Source of the DNA: Cristatella mucedo
Taxonomy: Eukaryota > Bryozoa > Phylactolaemata > Cristatellidae
Assembly: GCA_009760855.2 (NCBI GenBank)
Contig: WPIO01000015.1
Span: forward strand, 1,404,501 to 1,468,500
Direction: 5' to 3'
Length of the DNA stretch: 64,000 nt
Below the pieces are notes generated by a model. The model saw only the letters and a program-made list of their open reading frames with translations, had not been told where the DNA came from and did not search any database. Numbering within the stretch: position 1 is the stretch's first letter; each line of letters opens with the position of its first letter. Below, piece after piece: positions 47,765-58,079 of this stretch. The translations under genes and the position numbers were made by a program.

Positions 47765-49455
47765 GTATGCACAGGGTGATTTTCGAGTACTAGTGAAATG
47801 GCAAGTGTACCATCAATTCCTCACGGTATGTAGCTAACAGTTTACACTTGTCTCAAAGCACCATGCTCTTCCGCTGGCTTTGGCAGAGGTCAAGGTAAAC
47901 CTTTACAGATTTTCAAGGGGGGCCATATAGCGCTGATCATGTTAGAAGGCTGCTTACATGGTTGGCCTACTTTTCATTGATATTCATACTAGGCTTCATT
48001 GGTTAGCAGAGATTTAGTCACGTTGAATGGGTTAATTCCAGATCGATTAGAACGCCCATGACTAGTGGCAAAGCTGCCCTGAACAGTAAAGGAGAATCCG
48101 CATTTAATTTACGGGTACAGTCGCTAAAGTTAAGTGCATAGGTTCGCCAACGATGCATACACAACCAAATTATTGCTGCATGTGGTTAGAACTGAGAAAC
48201 AAGTGAGATTGTATGAGGTGCTCAAAAGTAATGGGTCCGATTTCATCGATACCTATGAGACAAGATAACACTGGCAGTTCATTTAGATCCAGTTGCAAAC
48301 GTAGGCCCCTATATCAATGTCTCCTGGCTACTAAATTGTTATAACTAGAAATTCAGTGATCAAGACCACATCGCCAGTATTATTTTAGGCTTCTAACACA
48401 GATTTAGCAGAAACCTTTCTAACCGATAATTTTTGGAGTAGTTGCCCTAACCTGACGACGAGTGGTGTCTATGACAAAAGGGGAGTTTATTTTTGCTCCT
48501 TTCAGCTCTCTCACTATCTACTTGCTTGAAGCTTAAAAAACTATTACAGCCGGCATTTCAACCTCTTCGTTGGGGGACACTCGTGTGCTGACCTGGTAGG
48601 TCACAGCTAGTGAGGAAAGTAGGACTTACCTACTGCTAGCTGAGTTAGAAGGATAATAATAACAATAATGATACATTTGATATAGCACCCTCAGAGAACT
48701 CAATCTCTTTCTAGGCACTTTACATTTGCTGCAAAGGAAGCATGATCGAACGGTTAGTGGTAGCATGCTCAATAAGCAACAGAATAACATGGTTAGGGGT
48801 GACATGCTCAAGGTCAGCATGCAAGTGTGGTTAGTGGCAGCATGCACAGTGTAAGCCTGCATTAGCAAATAAAGGGTGAATCCCAGAGACCCACTAAATG
48901 CTGTGATAAATAGATGCCTTTTTAGTTTCTTTTTAAATGTGGACAAGTCAGCAGATGTCGTGACACAAGTCGGGAGTGAGTTCCATGCTTTATGCTATTA
49001 ATATACAGCAAATGTTCTCTTTTCTTTAATTGCCGAGTGTACACAAACTCAAACGCAAAAGAATAGGCAACCCCTTGTTGATGATGACTAATAGGCATTG
49101 GACCGTAAACAATTAGACCGAAGTACAAAGAACGAATGCACCCCAGTAGCATAGCGCCTTTCATGGTAGGGATTTTAGAAACCAATATATACAAGAGAAA
49201 AACGGTGAGAGAACTTAGTAGAAACTTTGCAGAAACCAGGGGTAGCCGATATTTTTTAGCTCAAGGGTAAATACTGATAATCTGCCGCCTGCAGGATTTA
49301 CCGATGGCATCCTTGCGCAGTTCGGCTGGAATCGGTGTGTTGTCATCCAGTGCAGATTTAAGAGCTTTTTTCTTTTCGGCAATTGTCCTGTCTCGGTCTT
49401 CAATGGATTTCCTGTATATATACTCCCGTCTCTGCCTGATCTGTCGTCGGATCAT
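38960..49455 (-). CDS. IMP4: IMP4, U3 snoRNP / SSU-processome protein (five coding exons)
   Basis: A complete split gene for the nucleolar Brix-domain protein IMP4. In yeast and human this protein works with IMP3 and MPP10 to pair U3 snoRNA with pre-rRNA for the early 18S cleavages. Coding exons, joined by frame and splice sites, are 49455-49302, 46199-46045, 43595-43452, 41890-41747 and 39241-38960. The junction phases are 1, 0, 0, 0; all introns begin GT and end AG. The product is 292 residues (human 291). Conserved blocks seen: [13 protein letters not shown] (73-85), HEHRGTP (141-147), GPTAYFTL (158-165), NVVMRHDIP (167-175), FPVPKDD (208-214), [17 protein letters not shown] (221-237) and [11 protein letters not shown] (248-258). 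The Brix domain runs from about residue 84 to 265. The start codon matches the usual MxRR N-terminus of the family. No frame break is seen, so the gene looks functional. The introns are loaded with transposon remnants. Confidence 0.96.
39242..41746 (-). other. IMP4 intron 4
   Basis: GTATGT donor and tttatgcag acceptor. No confident repeat is recognised. Plus-strand frames at 41030-41299 and 41604-41876 (the latter overlapping antisense exon 4) are unassigned. Confidence 0.8.
41747..41890 (-). CDS. IMP4: IMP4 coding exon 4
   Basis: Encodes residues 152-199 (48 codons, phases 0/0): [35 protein letters not shown] and SSRLGKR. This is the core of the Brix domain. The acceptor is tttgaag and the donor AGG|GTATGT. 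Confidence 0.96.
42000..42070 (-). mobile_element. Weak L2-type 3' tail in IMP4 intron 3
   Basis: Shows atttgcatagcatcctacga, gagctaaaccactttctagg and catgttacat, an eroded version of the same 3' end. Low information. Confidence 0.4.
43200..43305 (+). mobile_element. L2-A 3' tail in IMP4 intron 3
   Basis: Shows cctttacagcaaaatttaaag, agaaagaaatttagttcactg, a gagggtgctata arm and an ATTATT-type tail. It lies between IMP4 exons 3 and 4, antisense to the gene. Confidence 0.75.
43452..43595 (-). CDS. IMP4: IMP4 coding exon 3
   Basis: Encodes residues 104-151 (48 codons, both phases 0). It starts [15 protein letters not shown] and carries HEHRGTP near its end. The acceptor is ttttag and the donor ATG|GTATGT. 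It was found by translating the interval between the neighbouring IMP4 exons. Confidence 0.95.
43865..44154. mobile_element. pogo/Tigger-like MITE in IMP4 intron 2
   Basis: A 290-bp non-coding element. Its left end, CAGTCAGCCCCCTCCCGACT, mirrors the right end, AGTCGGGTGCAGACTG, apart from a 3-base gap. Internal sub-terminal copies of TTCGTAAGTCG / CGAAAGTCGAA are also inverted. It is flanked by TA on the left; the right side now reads TT. The CAGT-start ends and TA target are typical of pogo/Tigger. Confidence 0.7.
44705..45040 (+). mobile_element. L2-B LINE 3' end in IMP4 intron 2
   Basis: C-terminal codons ([16 protein letters not shown]), then the family's own 3' end ctctcctgtataacaacca and a cattccattac-type tail. 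It differs from L2-A in both coding end and tail. Confidence 0.7.
45345..45480 (-). mobile_element. Weak L2-type 3' tail in IMP4 intron 2
   Basis: Shows acgaactaaatctctttcta and gtttttacatatgcag in tail-first orientation, followed by degraded 3' UTR with cagcatgcataag. It is old. Confidence 0.5.
46045..46199 (-). CDS. IMP4: IMP4 coding exon 2
   Basis: Encodes residues 52-103, including the acidic GGEG stretch and the signature [13 protein letters not shown]. The acceptor is a pyrimidine-rich ttcttctctag and the donor is AAG|GTCAGT. Joining to exon 1 restores a GAG codon (phase 1), giving [15 protein letters not shown] as in other IMP4 proteins. Confidence 0.96.
46505..46640 (-). mobile_element. 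SINE-2 copy (minus), left half of an inverted pair
   Basis: Complement of the SINE-2 order: tRNA-like B box (gggctcgaactc) at about 46588-46600, the ccactttcagtgggcagtaa block, and a 3' end related to gctgccatataaatgaggct. It lies in the IMP4 first intron. Confidence 0.65.
46641..46810 (+). mobile_element. SINE-2 copy (plus), right half of an inverted pair
   Basis: tRNA-derived head (A-box-like tttgcccaggaggtaaggt, B-box gggtttgagtcctgc), the central tggtggtaatagctgttaag, then ttttctgctgccatacaaat and gaagctgttaagtctgct. It is head-to-head with the copy on its left. Confidence 0.7.
47458..47765 (+). mobile_element. L2-A 3' end with long (ATT)n tail
   Basis: About 300 bases: last coding residues ([10 protein letters not shown]), 3' UTR, terminal hairpin and about 14 ATT units at 47720-47761. 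The long clean tail suggests a young insertion or secondary expansion. It lies in IMP4 intron 1. Confidence 0.85.
48650..48995 (-). mobile_element. L2-A 3' end fragment in IMP4 intron 1
   Basis: Tail at 48652-48670, hairpin, 3' UTR and C-terminal codons back to NSLPT / AWNSL (gagttccatgcttt), where it is truncated. Confidence 0.8.
49302..49455 (-). CDS. IMP4: IMP4 coding exon 1
   Basis: Encodes residues 1-51 plus the first base of codon 52. It is the basic, helical N-terminus ([16 protein letters not shown] and the [11 protein letters not shown] region), which matches the family pattern. The donor is G|GTAAAT (phase 1). A plausible acceptor, a T-rich run ending in CAG, lies 20 bases before the ATG at 49476-49477, so a 5' UTR intron is likely. 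Confidence 0.95.
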
Positions 49456-49776
49456 TTTGAACTTATCACAGAATCCTGAAAAAATAATGCTGTGGTGAAT
49501 TTAAAGTATATATGTGCTTACGCCTCATGCGAGGAAAGGCTACAACAAGCAAAAAACTCCGGATCGAGCATCTGCTGCTATTAAGTACACATTATGTGTT
49601 AATTCACAACAAAACAGTGGTATTAAGGAGCCACTTTAAGGGAGTGAGCCAGTGGATGAGCAAGTCGTCCGACCAATATTTCAGATTCTCAAATCGATTT
49701 CTCATTTACTTCACTAAATTTGTGTAGCCCAAGTCCTCCAGCAGATGACATTAGGGCTCAAAATTGTAAAACTCAC

Positions 49777-49878
49777 ATGCTGCTTTTCTTCAGATTTTTT
49801 AATGTGGTCTTGCAGTAGCTCCATGTAGTAATAGACGTGCCAAAAGTTCCCCAATTCGCCTAGTTTTGAATCTGTCAT
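49777..49878 (-). CDS. Candidate upstream exon or upstream reading frame before IMP4
   Basis: A 34-codon open stretch that starts with ATG (49878) and ends at a good donor, CAT|GTGAGT. It encodes a helical-looking peptide beginning MTDSKLGELGNFWHVYYY. I do not recognise a family. It lies just upstream of IMP4 on the same strand. If spliced to the acceptor before IMP4 exon 1 (first exonic base 49475), its frame runs 7 more codons and stops at a TGA that overlaps the IMP4 ATG (ATGA). It could also be the remnant of another gene's exon, or chance. The sequence just beyond 49878 is L2-B repeat, so the original upstream context may be lost. Confidence 0.3.
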
Positions 49879-49879
49879 C

Positions 49880-50165
49880 CTACGCAACGACATCTACTCT
49901 CCAACTGCCGACTATGGCACATTTTTTTTTCAGCGGTCCTGAACTGCTACTTCTATGCTACTCACTACCTCAACTGCTCTCCTGACTCTGCTATGCTTCC
50001 CACTTTCTCTTTGTTTCGTGAGACGAAGTCTGTTGGCTACCGAATGCGTACCGAAAGCCGCTTAGGCTGTGAGTGCGCTATACAAAACTCTCCTGCGTAA
50101 CAACCACATGGTCTTTATGACTTTGTGGAGTTACTGAAGGAGATACATTACATTACATTACGATA
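49880..50165 (+). mobile_element. L2-B LINE 3' end upstream of IMP4
   Basis: Shares the C-terminal coding end (cgactatggcacat, ctactcactacctcaactgc), the gcgctatacaaaactctcct 3' UTR and a (TTACA)n tail with the L2-B copy at 61075-62330. It lies next to the presumed IMP4 promoter. Confidence 0.8.
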
Positions 50166-50189
50166 AACTTTTAATCTACCATATAAATG

Positions 50190-50860
50190 ACGCTATTTCC
50201 ACTAGTCTTTGGAGTGCCATCCACAGCAAATCTGGATGTCCTGTTCCCATGTGACCTTTCACTAGACGACCACATCAGCTCCACAGTCAAGTGTGTCTAC
50301 TTTCAGCTACACAACAATTGCAACAATTTTGGCCAGCCTAGTCAAGAAAACCACACTCCAGTTGGTTCATGCATTTGTGACATCCCGCCTCGATTTCTGT
50401 AGCTAACTACTCTTAGGTCTTCAGGCCTGTGCACAGGATTTCTGACACGAGCGTCGTAGTTGCCATGCTATAATATTTCTCACCAACCATTAAACTCCAC
50501 ATCACTTATGAGTATCAACTTGAAGGTTGTGTCACACACTTGTAGGTCCCTTCCTTCTCCTGCCCTGACTACTCCTATCCTACTTCCTTCTCCTGCTCTG
50601 GCTACTACTACCTATCCAAATTACTAATCAGGCTGGACATAGTATCACCTGCTCTTCTGAATAGTCGTTTATTTGTGCTTATAACCATTCTCAAATCCTC
50701 AGGAAACCATACCTTTAGGTCGCGTGCCCCCACTTCCTGAAACACACTCCCGACCGACTGACTTGACGGCATCCCCTGACTTGATGACATCCAAAAGTAG
50801 GCAGAAAACCCACCTGTTCCTCAAAGCATTTGCTGGATGCATGTGAAATATTCTTTGTGT
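50190..50860 (+). mobile_element. Diverged L2-A copy
   Basis: Shows NLDVLFPCDLSLDDHISSTVK, VYFQLHN, a RLDFCS-like region and a degraded C-terminus with tcaaagcatttgctggatgc near 50825. Frameshifts are frequent and no clean tail is left. Confidence 0.75.
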
Positions 50861-51409
50861 GCCTATACATGTAGCAATACTTATCCTACCAAAATCAGAA
50901 ATAAACTGTAGCTGTGAAGAGCATGCAGAGCTGAACTCACATTTCAAACTTTGAGTTGAACCGTGCAGTATTGGCTAAGTCAAGTATTGGCTAAGTCATG
51001 GATTTTGCACGGCAAAAAGTTACACTGTAAATGAAGCTACTTTAAAGTAACAAGAATGCACCTCAACAAGCAGTAGCCATGTACCTAAATGTACCAAGAC
51101 TCAACTAGTTGGGACAAGTTTCATATGATGCTGAGATCAGTATTGTTAATTTGTAGATATACTGCCTCCAGCTTACTTCCGTATTAGACATGATTTGCAA
51201 AATCATTTTTTCTTGTATGTAGAAGTTGTCTGAACTTCCGATCCTATTTCTTATATGATGTCTTTTGAAAGGTATCCTTAACATATTCGATCAGTCGACA
51301 CATTTTCCCCCTCAAACTTCAGGATGAAGGGGAAAGACAGGAGGCTACGGAACAGCAAACGTATGTTCTCAGAAGGATATAAGTAGGAGGTTTAGAGGGC
51401 TGGTCGTCT

Positions 51410-51545
51410 TCTTAATAATAATATCTACAATAAAAATAATACGTTGCTAGCATGGCACTCTAATAGAACTACATCTCTATCGAGGCCCTTTACAATTTGC
51501 TGCAAGTAAATAAATAATCGAATGTTAGTATATGCAAGGTATCAA
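51410..51545 (-). mobile_element. L2-type 3' tail fragment
   Basis: AATAAT-rich tail, then gcactctaatagaactacat, ctctatcgaggccctttaca and a short 3' UTR remnant. Confidence 0.6.
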
Positions 51546-51574
51546 GTACACCAAAAAGTAAATGAGCATCGTGC

Positions 51575-51750
51575 ATAGGGTCTTAGCTCAGGGCTAAAGT
51601 GCTTGCTCTTAACGATCCGGGTTGTGGGTTCGAGTCCTGCAGAGGTCGATCCTTTATTGACCATTGCAAGCGGTGGTGATAGCCATGATGGCTTTTCTGC
51701 AGCTATATAAATGAGGCTGTTCAATCAGCTTAAAAAAATATTGACACAAA
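51575..51750 (+). mobile_element. SINE-2 copy
   Basis: tRNA-like head with A box (tcttagctcagggctaaagt) and B box (gggttcgagtcctgc), the body block agcggtggtgatagccatga, then ggcttttctgcagctatata and aatgaggctgttcaatcagc. It is the clearest SINE-2 example here. Confidence 0.8.
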
Positions 51751-51954
51751 CATGAAGACTTTAGGACAACGGTTAGAAGGACCTCTGCGAGTAAGCCTCA
51801 CCGAATCATGCTCAGATTAGTAACAAAGCACATACGAACAAAAAAGGCAAGTTCACTGAGGGAAAGCTGACAGGAATAGATGCATCTTTAGACTAAGATA
51901 TGGACTTCGAGATGGCGTCAATGCTAGCAGGTTTGAAAGTGAACTTTAAGTAGA

Positions 51955-52205
51955 GCAAGGAACAACATGGGAGGAGTCCAGAGCAGATGTTACTGCAGAG
52001 ATTAACTCTCTGATGTTGTCCATATTTATGACAAAGAAGCTAGAAAAACTATCTGATTGCCCCAAAGATCACTAAGCAGGGCGCAGATCTGACAGCATCT
52101 AAGGAGAAGGTTGATGGTCGAATCAGCATTTTTTTGTGTCTCTGTGATTCCACTATGTTTCCATATAAGCTAGACCTGGTCTCACCTACGATGGATTGAT
52201 CCGAC
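51955..52205 (-). mobile_element. L2-A EN-RT linker, 3' piece of a split copy
   Basis: The minus-strand translation contains QSIVGETRSSLYGNIVESQ, matching the linker at about 31690-31750. It continues the frame that stops at 52925, across an inserted L2-A copy. Confidence 0.75.
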
Positions 52206-52206
52206 A

Positions 52207-52924
52207 ACAATAATAATAATAATAATAATAATGATGTACTTGATAAAGCGTCCTGAGAGAATTCAATCTCTTTCTAGGCGCTTCACATTTGCTGCAAAGG
52301 GAAGTGCGATTGAATGGTGAGTAATATCATGCTTGATAAACAACATGAATAACATCGTTAGGGGTGACATGCACAGGTTCAGCATGCAAGTGTGGTTAGT
52401 GGCAGCATGCACAGCCTCAGCATGCATAAGCACATGAAGAATGAATCAAAGGGACCCACTAAATGCTGTCCTAAGTAGGTGTGTTTTTAAGTTCTTTTTA
52501 AATGTGGTCAAATCAGGGGATGTTCTGACTGACGCAAGTCGGGAGTGAGTTCCAGGCTTTGGGAGCATACGAACTAAATGCACGGTCTCCAAAGAATTTG
52601 AGGTTTGTACGGGGTATTGGTAAACTGTTGGATTCCAAAAAGCGGGTGGTATGATGCTTGGCCTGGTGGGGGAGTAGATCTGAGAGATAGGCTGGAGCCA
52701 AAGAATGAAGTGACCTAAAAGTGAGCTACAAAACCTTGAAGTCGATCTGTTGCTTGACCGGGAGGCAGTGCAGGTCGGCGAGAAGTGGTGTGATGCGGCA
52801 ACTGCGCCACTCACGACAGACAAGCCTAGCTGCGGAGTTTTGCACCAGTTGTAATCGCCTGATTACACATGCCGGTAGGCCAGCAAGCAGTAAGTTACAG
52901 AAACAAGACGGGATGTCACCAAAG
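52207..52924 (-). mobile_element. L2-A 3' third inserted in another L2-A
   Basis: (AAT)n tail at 52207-52232, hairpin, 3' UTR and well-preserved C-terminal codons up to DIPSCFCNLLLAGLPAC, where it is 5'-truncated. The flanks at 52925 and 52205 are adjacent parts of one older L2-A linker. Confidence 0.85.
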
Positions 52925-53445
52925 CAATGGTCTTGATATGCCAGGCAAACGACAGTCAGTCCTGATCTCTTCTTGACCTTGCATGTCAGTCGATGGACAG
53001 TCAATCCTAATCTTTTGTATATTTTCTCAGGCTAGGATTTAGTAGTCCTTGCTAGTCTGTTTGCAGTAAAGCAAAGGCCATCTGGACAAGGACATAGAAT
53101 GTGCTTATTCTGAGGAGCAAACTCGCCCTTAACATTGGCTAGGATCCTTTTGTACATAGTATTACAGCAGAATAGACAGATTGGACGAAGGCTGAGCAGA
53201 ACGGGCAAGGAAGATATTGCTTTGCCGGCACTATCAATGTCAACGGTCTTTAGGTTTCGTGATTCAAAGATGACTTGTTTTACGGAGGGGGCCACAAACT
53301 GCAGATTGAAGAAGTACATGTAGCCCCATGTTCGGTCGCTAATAATAATGGGTGACAGCATACAATCACAGGAGAGTAGTTGATCGAGTGTGTGACCTTT
53401 GTTATGATTGAGGCCATCTACACGAGTCATAACAGAAAATAAATC
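52925..53445 (-). mobile_element. L2-A EN-RT linker, 5' piece of a split copy
   Basis: Encodes LNHNKGHTLDQLLSCD (the end of the AP endonuclease, with its GHTLD motif), FESRNLKTVDIDSAGKAI and RPCPDGLCFTANR, ending at AYQDHC before the nested insertion. It is the only trace of the L2-A endonuclease domain in the window. Confidence 0.75.
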
Positions 53446-53519
53446 AGCTAATAAACAAAATTTGGCACAAACGGTATCTGTTGGTCATATAAGTTACACT
53501 GACCTTCTGAACAATACTG

Positions 53520-54950
53520 ATCATGGAAAAGCCTCTCCTCGTTCACCTAACTCTCGAAGCAGCATTTGACCCTAGCGACCACCAGATCCTTCTGGTTATG
53601 CCCAGGTATATATGGCACAGTTTTACATTCGATTAGATCCTATCTCTATGACAGGATGTCAGGGCATAGATTGTAATGGCTTTCGGTCATTCAGGGAGCC
53701 CCTTGACTATGAGATACCTCAGGATCTGGTCTTAGGCACTCTTCTTTTCACTATAGACCTCCTATTCCCAAATTTATACTTTGACCCCTTTCTTTTCATT
53801 ATCTATATTCTACCTTGGGCTGATGTCACCATCAAACACAATCATGGCTTTCATTTCTATGCCTGGTGACTCTCAGCTCTTCACATCCATCGATCTTTCT
53901 AAGTTTTGCTCGACATCAGACTTACTCTATTTTCTTTCAGCGGGCATTGACGTTTTCACTCAGATGGCCACAAACTTACTGAAGCTTAATGACGATAAGA
54001 CAAACCGAATAGTTATTCAAAACTAATTTCAGCCTCCAAGTGACCTCACCCTCAAGATTGGTTCATCTAACATCACTACGATGATGTCTGACCGTAAAAT
54101 GGGCAGTGTTCCAAAATGAATTGTCATTGGATGGGTACATTGCCTCCACTGTCTAGTCGGCCTACTTTCAGCTGAGGAACATTGCCAAATTAAGGCCCTG
54201 CTAAGACAAAAGTACAACAGCCAAACAAGTTCACGCCTTAGTGATATCACGTCTAGATTCTGCTTTTTTTCTTAACTCAAGGACCCCCAATCTGTGCTCT
54301 TAATCATCAAATGGTGCAAAACTCTGCAGCTTGTCTAGTCACTCGTCAATGTTATAGCTGCCACATCACATCGCTGTCTGAGCTTTACTGACTCCAAGCA
54401 TCAAATCGAGTTCAAGATCATATTTCTGGCTTATAAGTTGCTTCATTCGCTTGCACAAGCCTATCTACCCGACCTTCGTGTTCTTCTAGTGTGCTGTCGC
54501 ACCACCAACTCCTCGGCTTTCAGCTAACTACCTCACGGTTCCTGGAAAAAAATTGAAATTTTCTGATGACTGGGCTTTCAGTTAGTTTGCTTAGTAAGTC
54601 CGGAACTCACTTCCGGCATCTGAAACCATCTGCAATGCTTAGCATCATTTAAGTCTCAGCTACCGACTAACTGTTCTGCGTAGCTTTCTCTTCACCCTAG
54701 TGAAAGTCTTTTTGATTAGGTGTGCTTTGCATGCTTGCCTGTGCATTCATTGCATGTTACCAAGTCTTCTTGTGAGCTTTTGCATGCTAGTCTAAGCACT
54801 ATACCCGAGGGTTTGTGCATGCCTATCAAAGCATGATGTCGTGCATGTCATCAACCCTTGTTTATTGCTTCTCTTGTAGCGAGTTGTTAAGTATCTGGAT
54901 TGAGATTGAGTTCTCTTGCTAAACAAATGACCTATTACTATTTTTTTAAG
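53520..54950 (+). mobile_element. Old, diverged L2 LINE
   Basis: An ordered but broken RT: LEAAFDPSDHQILL (motif A), a GIDCNGFRSF-like SIDVNG site, YEIPQDLVLGTLLFTI (motif B), HGFHFYAW (YADD lost), [10 protein letters not shown] (motif D) and SYHFKS-like C-terminus. It ends in agattgagttctcttgcta with no ATT tail. It is more distant from L2-A than the other copies. Confidence 0.75.
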
Positions 54951-54959
54951 TGATGTTAA

Positions 54960-55290
54960 AATCCGTCAGCACAAGGAAGGGACGATTTCCGGACCACATA
55001 ATCAAAATGAGACCTGAAAAATCTTTAATAAAGCACGACTTATAACCTAGGGCACAGGGCAATAACTACTACCACCGTGTGTGGCCCCTGGCTGGAGAAG
55101 GGAGGGGGCAAATTTTGAGCTTCAAACGATTGCTTAGAGAGGACTGTGATGACTTGAGATTGAGTAAGCAACAAGCGACAACAGCTACTCAACCGCCAGT
55201 TGTTATTTACGTCAGGTTATGAAAGAACGGTATGTGGAGCATCAATTACGGTCGGCCCATGAATTGATTTCAGCCGGGTTTCGGTCACGG
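54960..55290. other. No gene seen
   Basis: Unique-looking sequence between an old L2 and a SINE-2. Confidence 0.4.
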
Positions 55291-55294
55291 CAAA

Positions 55295-55470
55295 AAAATA
55301 GCTGATTTAACAGCCTCATTAGTAGAGTGGCAGAAGAGCATTAATGGCTATCACCACCACTGCTTTCAGCTGGCAATACAGAATCGCCCACTTCAGGATT
55401 CGAACCCACAACCTCGGTCGTGAAGAGCAAGCACCTTACCTCCTGGGCTGTCACGACCAGGTCAGGAATC
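55295..55470 (-). mobile_element. SINE-2 copy
   Basis: Complement of SINE-2: agctgatttaacagcctcat, gcagaagagcattaatggct, tatcaccaccactgctttca and the B-box region gattcgaacccacaacctcg, then A-box caccttacctcctgggctg. Confidence 0.8.
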
Positions 55471-55984
55471 ACCTTACATATTATTCGGGGTTTGTTGAAA
55501 GTTGAACGAGCATTCCACGGGTACACTTTTAAAGAGTGGTTGCCAGGATTATCATGGACCTGATGACCGCCAAGTTAGTGATTCACAGCAGTGCGTGAGG
55601 AACAGCATGCTGGGCGGCACAAAACCATACGGGGAAATCCTGAAGATAAGCCCCTTAATATCTCTCTTGGTTTGTCCCGGGGCTTCCGTAAGAGATCCAA
55701 AAACATTTAAACAAAAATAGCGAAACGATAATAGGCATGCACGATCGTACTGAATAGCATGATCTCTGAAGAGCTGACGAATCAAGAGTTGCGTATTTGC
55801 CCAGGTGCGGGAACATGTGCCGACTGAACGGTGGGCAGGATCAGCCAGCATTTAGATGACCACAAGAATGTAATCTCGTATGCACTATTGTAAAAAAAAA
55901 GATCATAGCTGCATCAGTTTCTACTTTCAATGTTCTTAAGAACTTGACTGTAACGGTCAGAAAACACGAGCAGAGCTTGGACAA

Positions 55985-56440
55985 CAGTAAAAACACAAAT
56001 TCTTCCTTTGCTCCTCACAGTACGCCAATGCTTAGCTCATTCATACATAGCTGATCTGATGCATACGTTTCAGCCTACTAGCACGTTCAAGTCCTCTCAT
56101 TGCAACCGATTTGGCCGACTCTTTCTTTTGCTTAAGACTGCTAACGACAGCAAATTGATTTTTGTCTATGAATCCTGGTCTGTTGAACCCTCTTAAACAG
56201 TTCTCGTGCAACGAAAAACATTTCTCTCTTTCTTCCGACTCTGACAATCATTTTCCAACGGCCCTGTGCGGCTATTTCTACAATATTCTGCCCTCACTCA
56301 GCATCGCTTCACACCTTCTCGTTGCTAAGTGAGATAAAGGCTGAGATACCATGCACACACCAAACATCACTTATGACTTTTATCTGGAAAATAAAACTCT
56401 CGGGTAACAATCGCTCATGTCTCCAGTGCATTTAGTGGTT
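55985..56440 (+). mobile_element. L2-B LINE C-terminal fragment
   Basis: Codons resembling HSYIADLMHTFQPTSTFKS and RFGRLFLLLKTAND correspond to the C-terminal region of the L2-B copy at 61136-61546. The 3' UTR ends near ctctcgggtaacaatcgctc. Confidence 0.7.
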
Positions 56441-56444
56441 TGAG

Positions 56445-58075
56445 ACTAAAATAAAAAAATATATAAAACCACTTCGTGTGTTAAGCCGCGATGGTCAAAG
56501 GAGACGTTTCAACTGCTCTCAGGAACTATGAGACACACTTTTCCGTCAAGCGCTTCCATAGCCAATTGGGGTTTAAAGCGCAATAAAAATGCAGCTGGTG
56601 CCTTCGCTACATGCGCAAGTGGGATGGTGCCTTATCTACACGTGCAGTGGGATAGCGCTCAACGAATGAAGAAAATCGACGCATGACGAGAACAGAATGC
56701 ATTCAACAGTATAAAACATCGCAAAATGAGCTCCCCGAAGCTTACCCGGTGCACAAAGACCGCTGACTAAGCAGATAGTACGAAAGCGCTCTGTCCGATT
56801 AATTAAGCATGGTCCATGCAACCAAAGTCACTTCCGGCGGATATATACACCGTGCCTCTGCAATAGATGATGCCTGCTGCCGCACAGTTCCGGGATTGCT
56901 GTTATAGATATGTTTGCCCTGAAATGGTCTAGTTTCATATTGCTATCTAATATCGCGTTAAAATAGTATTTACGTGAACTTTCGTTGATGACCACAGCTC
57001 TTCACTTATCACGGCACCAGCGGACGACGTTGTTTCTCGCTGATCGTCAACGCACGGGGAACCACCACTACCTACTTGCGATCTTCAGATTTTAGCAGTG
57101 CTATGTATCTACCGAGGATGATCCAAGCACGCGCAGCTCTACCCAGATGGTGACTGAAACTGCAAAGCACACTGTACAACCGCAATAAGCGTTCGTGCAC
57201 CAGGCACTGCTATTTAGCACAATTAGTAGCTCCTCTCAGCGTACTGCCAGAGGCTGCAGCGGAGGGCTTATCCTTTGGCCGCCATGTGGGACGGGTACCC
57301 GCGTACTCGATAGGGACTGGCTGTTGCCAACCACGGAGAACTGAGGGGAGCAGGCCACGGTCTGCTAACGTCCGAAACCGCCTGACGGCCCCTTTCCTAT
57401 CGCCCGCTCTGGCTGGCACTATCTCCGCCTTGGGCCGCTTCCCTGGTGCCGACCGGCGGTGACCTGAGCGGTAATTGAGGGACACCAGTCTTAACCTGAA
57501 GTACCAGCCGGCGCGTATATCCTATCCCTCACCGGCGTCACACCCCACCCGTCAAGTCTCAACCTCCTCCTCGCGGACGGCATTTTCTCCAGCCATGTGT
57601 AGCCCGGCTGGCCTTTTGTGGTAGCCGTAGCCCGGATTCAGGCTAGGATGGAATCAGCGCTTTATCTTTCCCGAATAGGCGAATCATAAAAGGTGAAGAG
57701 TTCCGGGGTATTGACTTATTTTACTGCCAATACTACGCAGCTTTGTCTCGATCTATAAGTCGTCATTTTACGACACCAGTTTGATGAAATTTGTTGGCAG
57801 CCTGAGAAAACAAATTTATAGATCACAAGACTAGCGAAAGCAGGAAGCTTTTTAAATCCGCCACCGTACTCATTCTACTTAAGCTGTGGGGGCTGCAGGG
57901 GGGCGGTGAAGACCAACCGATCATAGGTCGTACACAACGACCTACAAATAGCGTACCCTTGAGATGCTCAAGCAGCTGCACACCTTCGAAGATGGAAGAG
58001 CCTAGATTTTATATTTCACTGTTCAGGCTTGTAGATAGGAGTTTTTAATGATTGATAAACCTCCTGGCAATAATT
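56445..58075. other. No assignable gene; CG-rich patch
   Basis: A CG-rich stretch (57190-57480) holds a 91-codon minus frame rich in Arg, Pro and Ala with no known domain. It may be a promoter or first-exon area, or chance. Confidence 0.4.
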
Positions 58076-58079
58076 ATAA

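Noticed and set aside
57210-57485. 91-codon Arg/Pro/Ala-rich minus frame
   Set aside because: CG-rich patch, no known domain and no splice or homology support.
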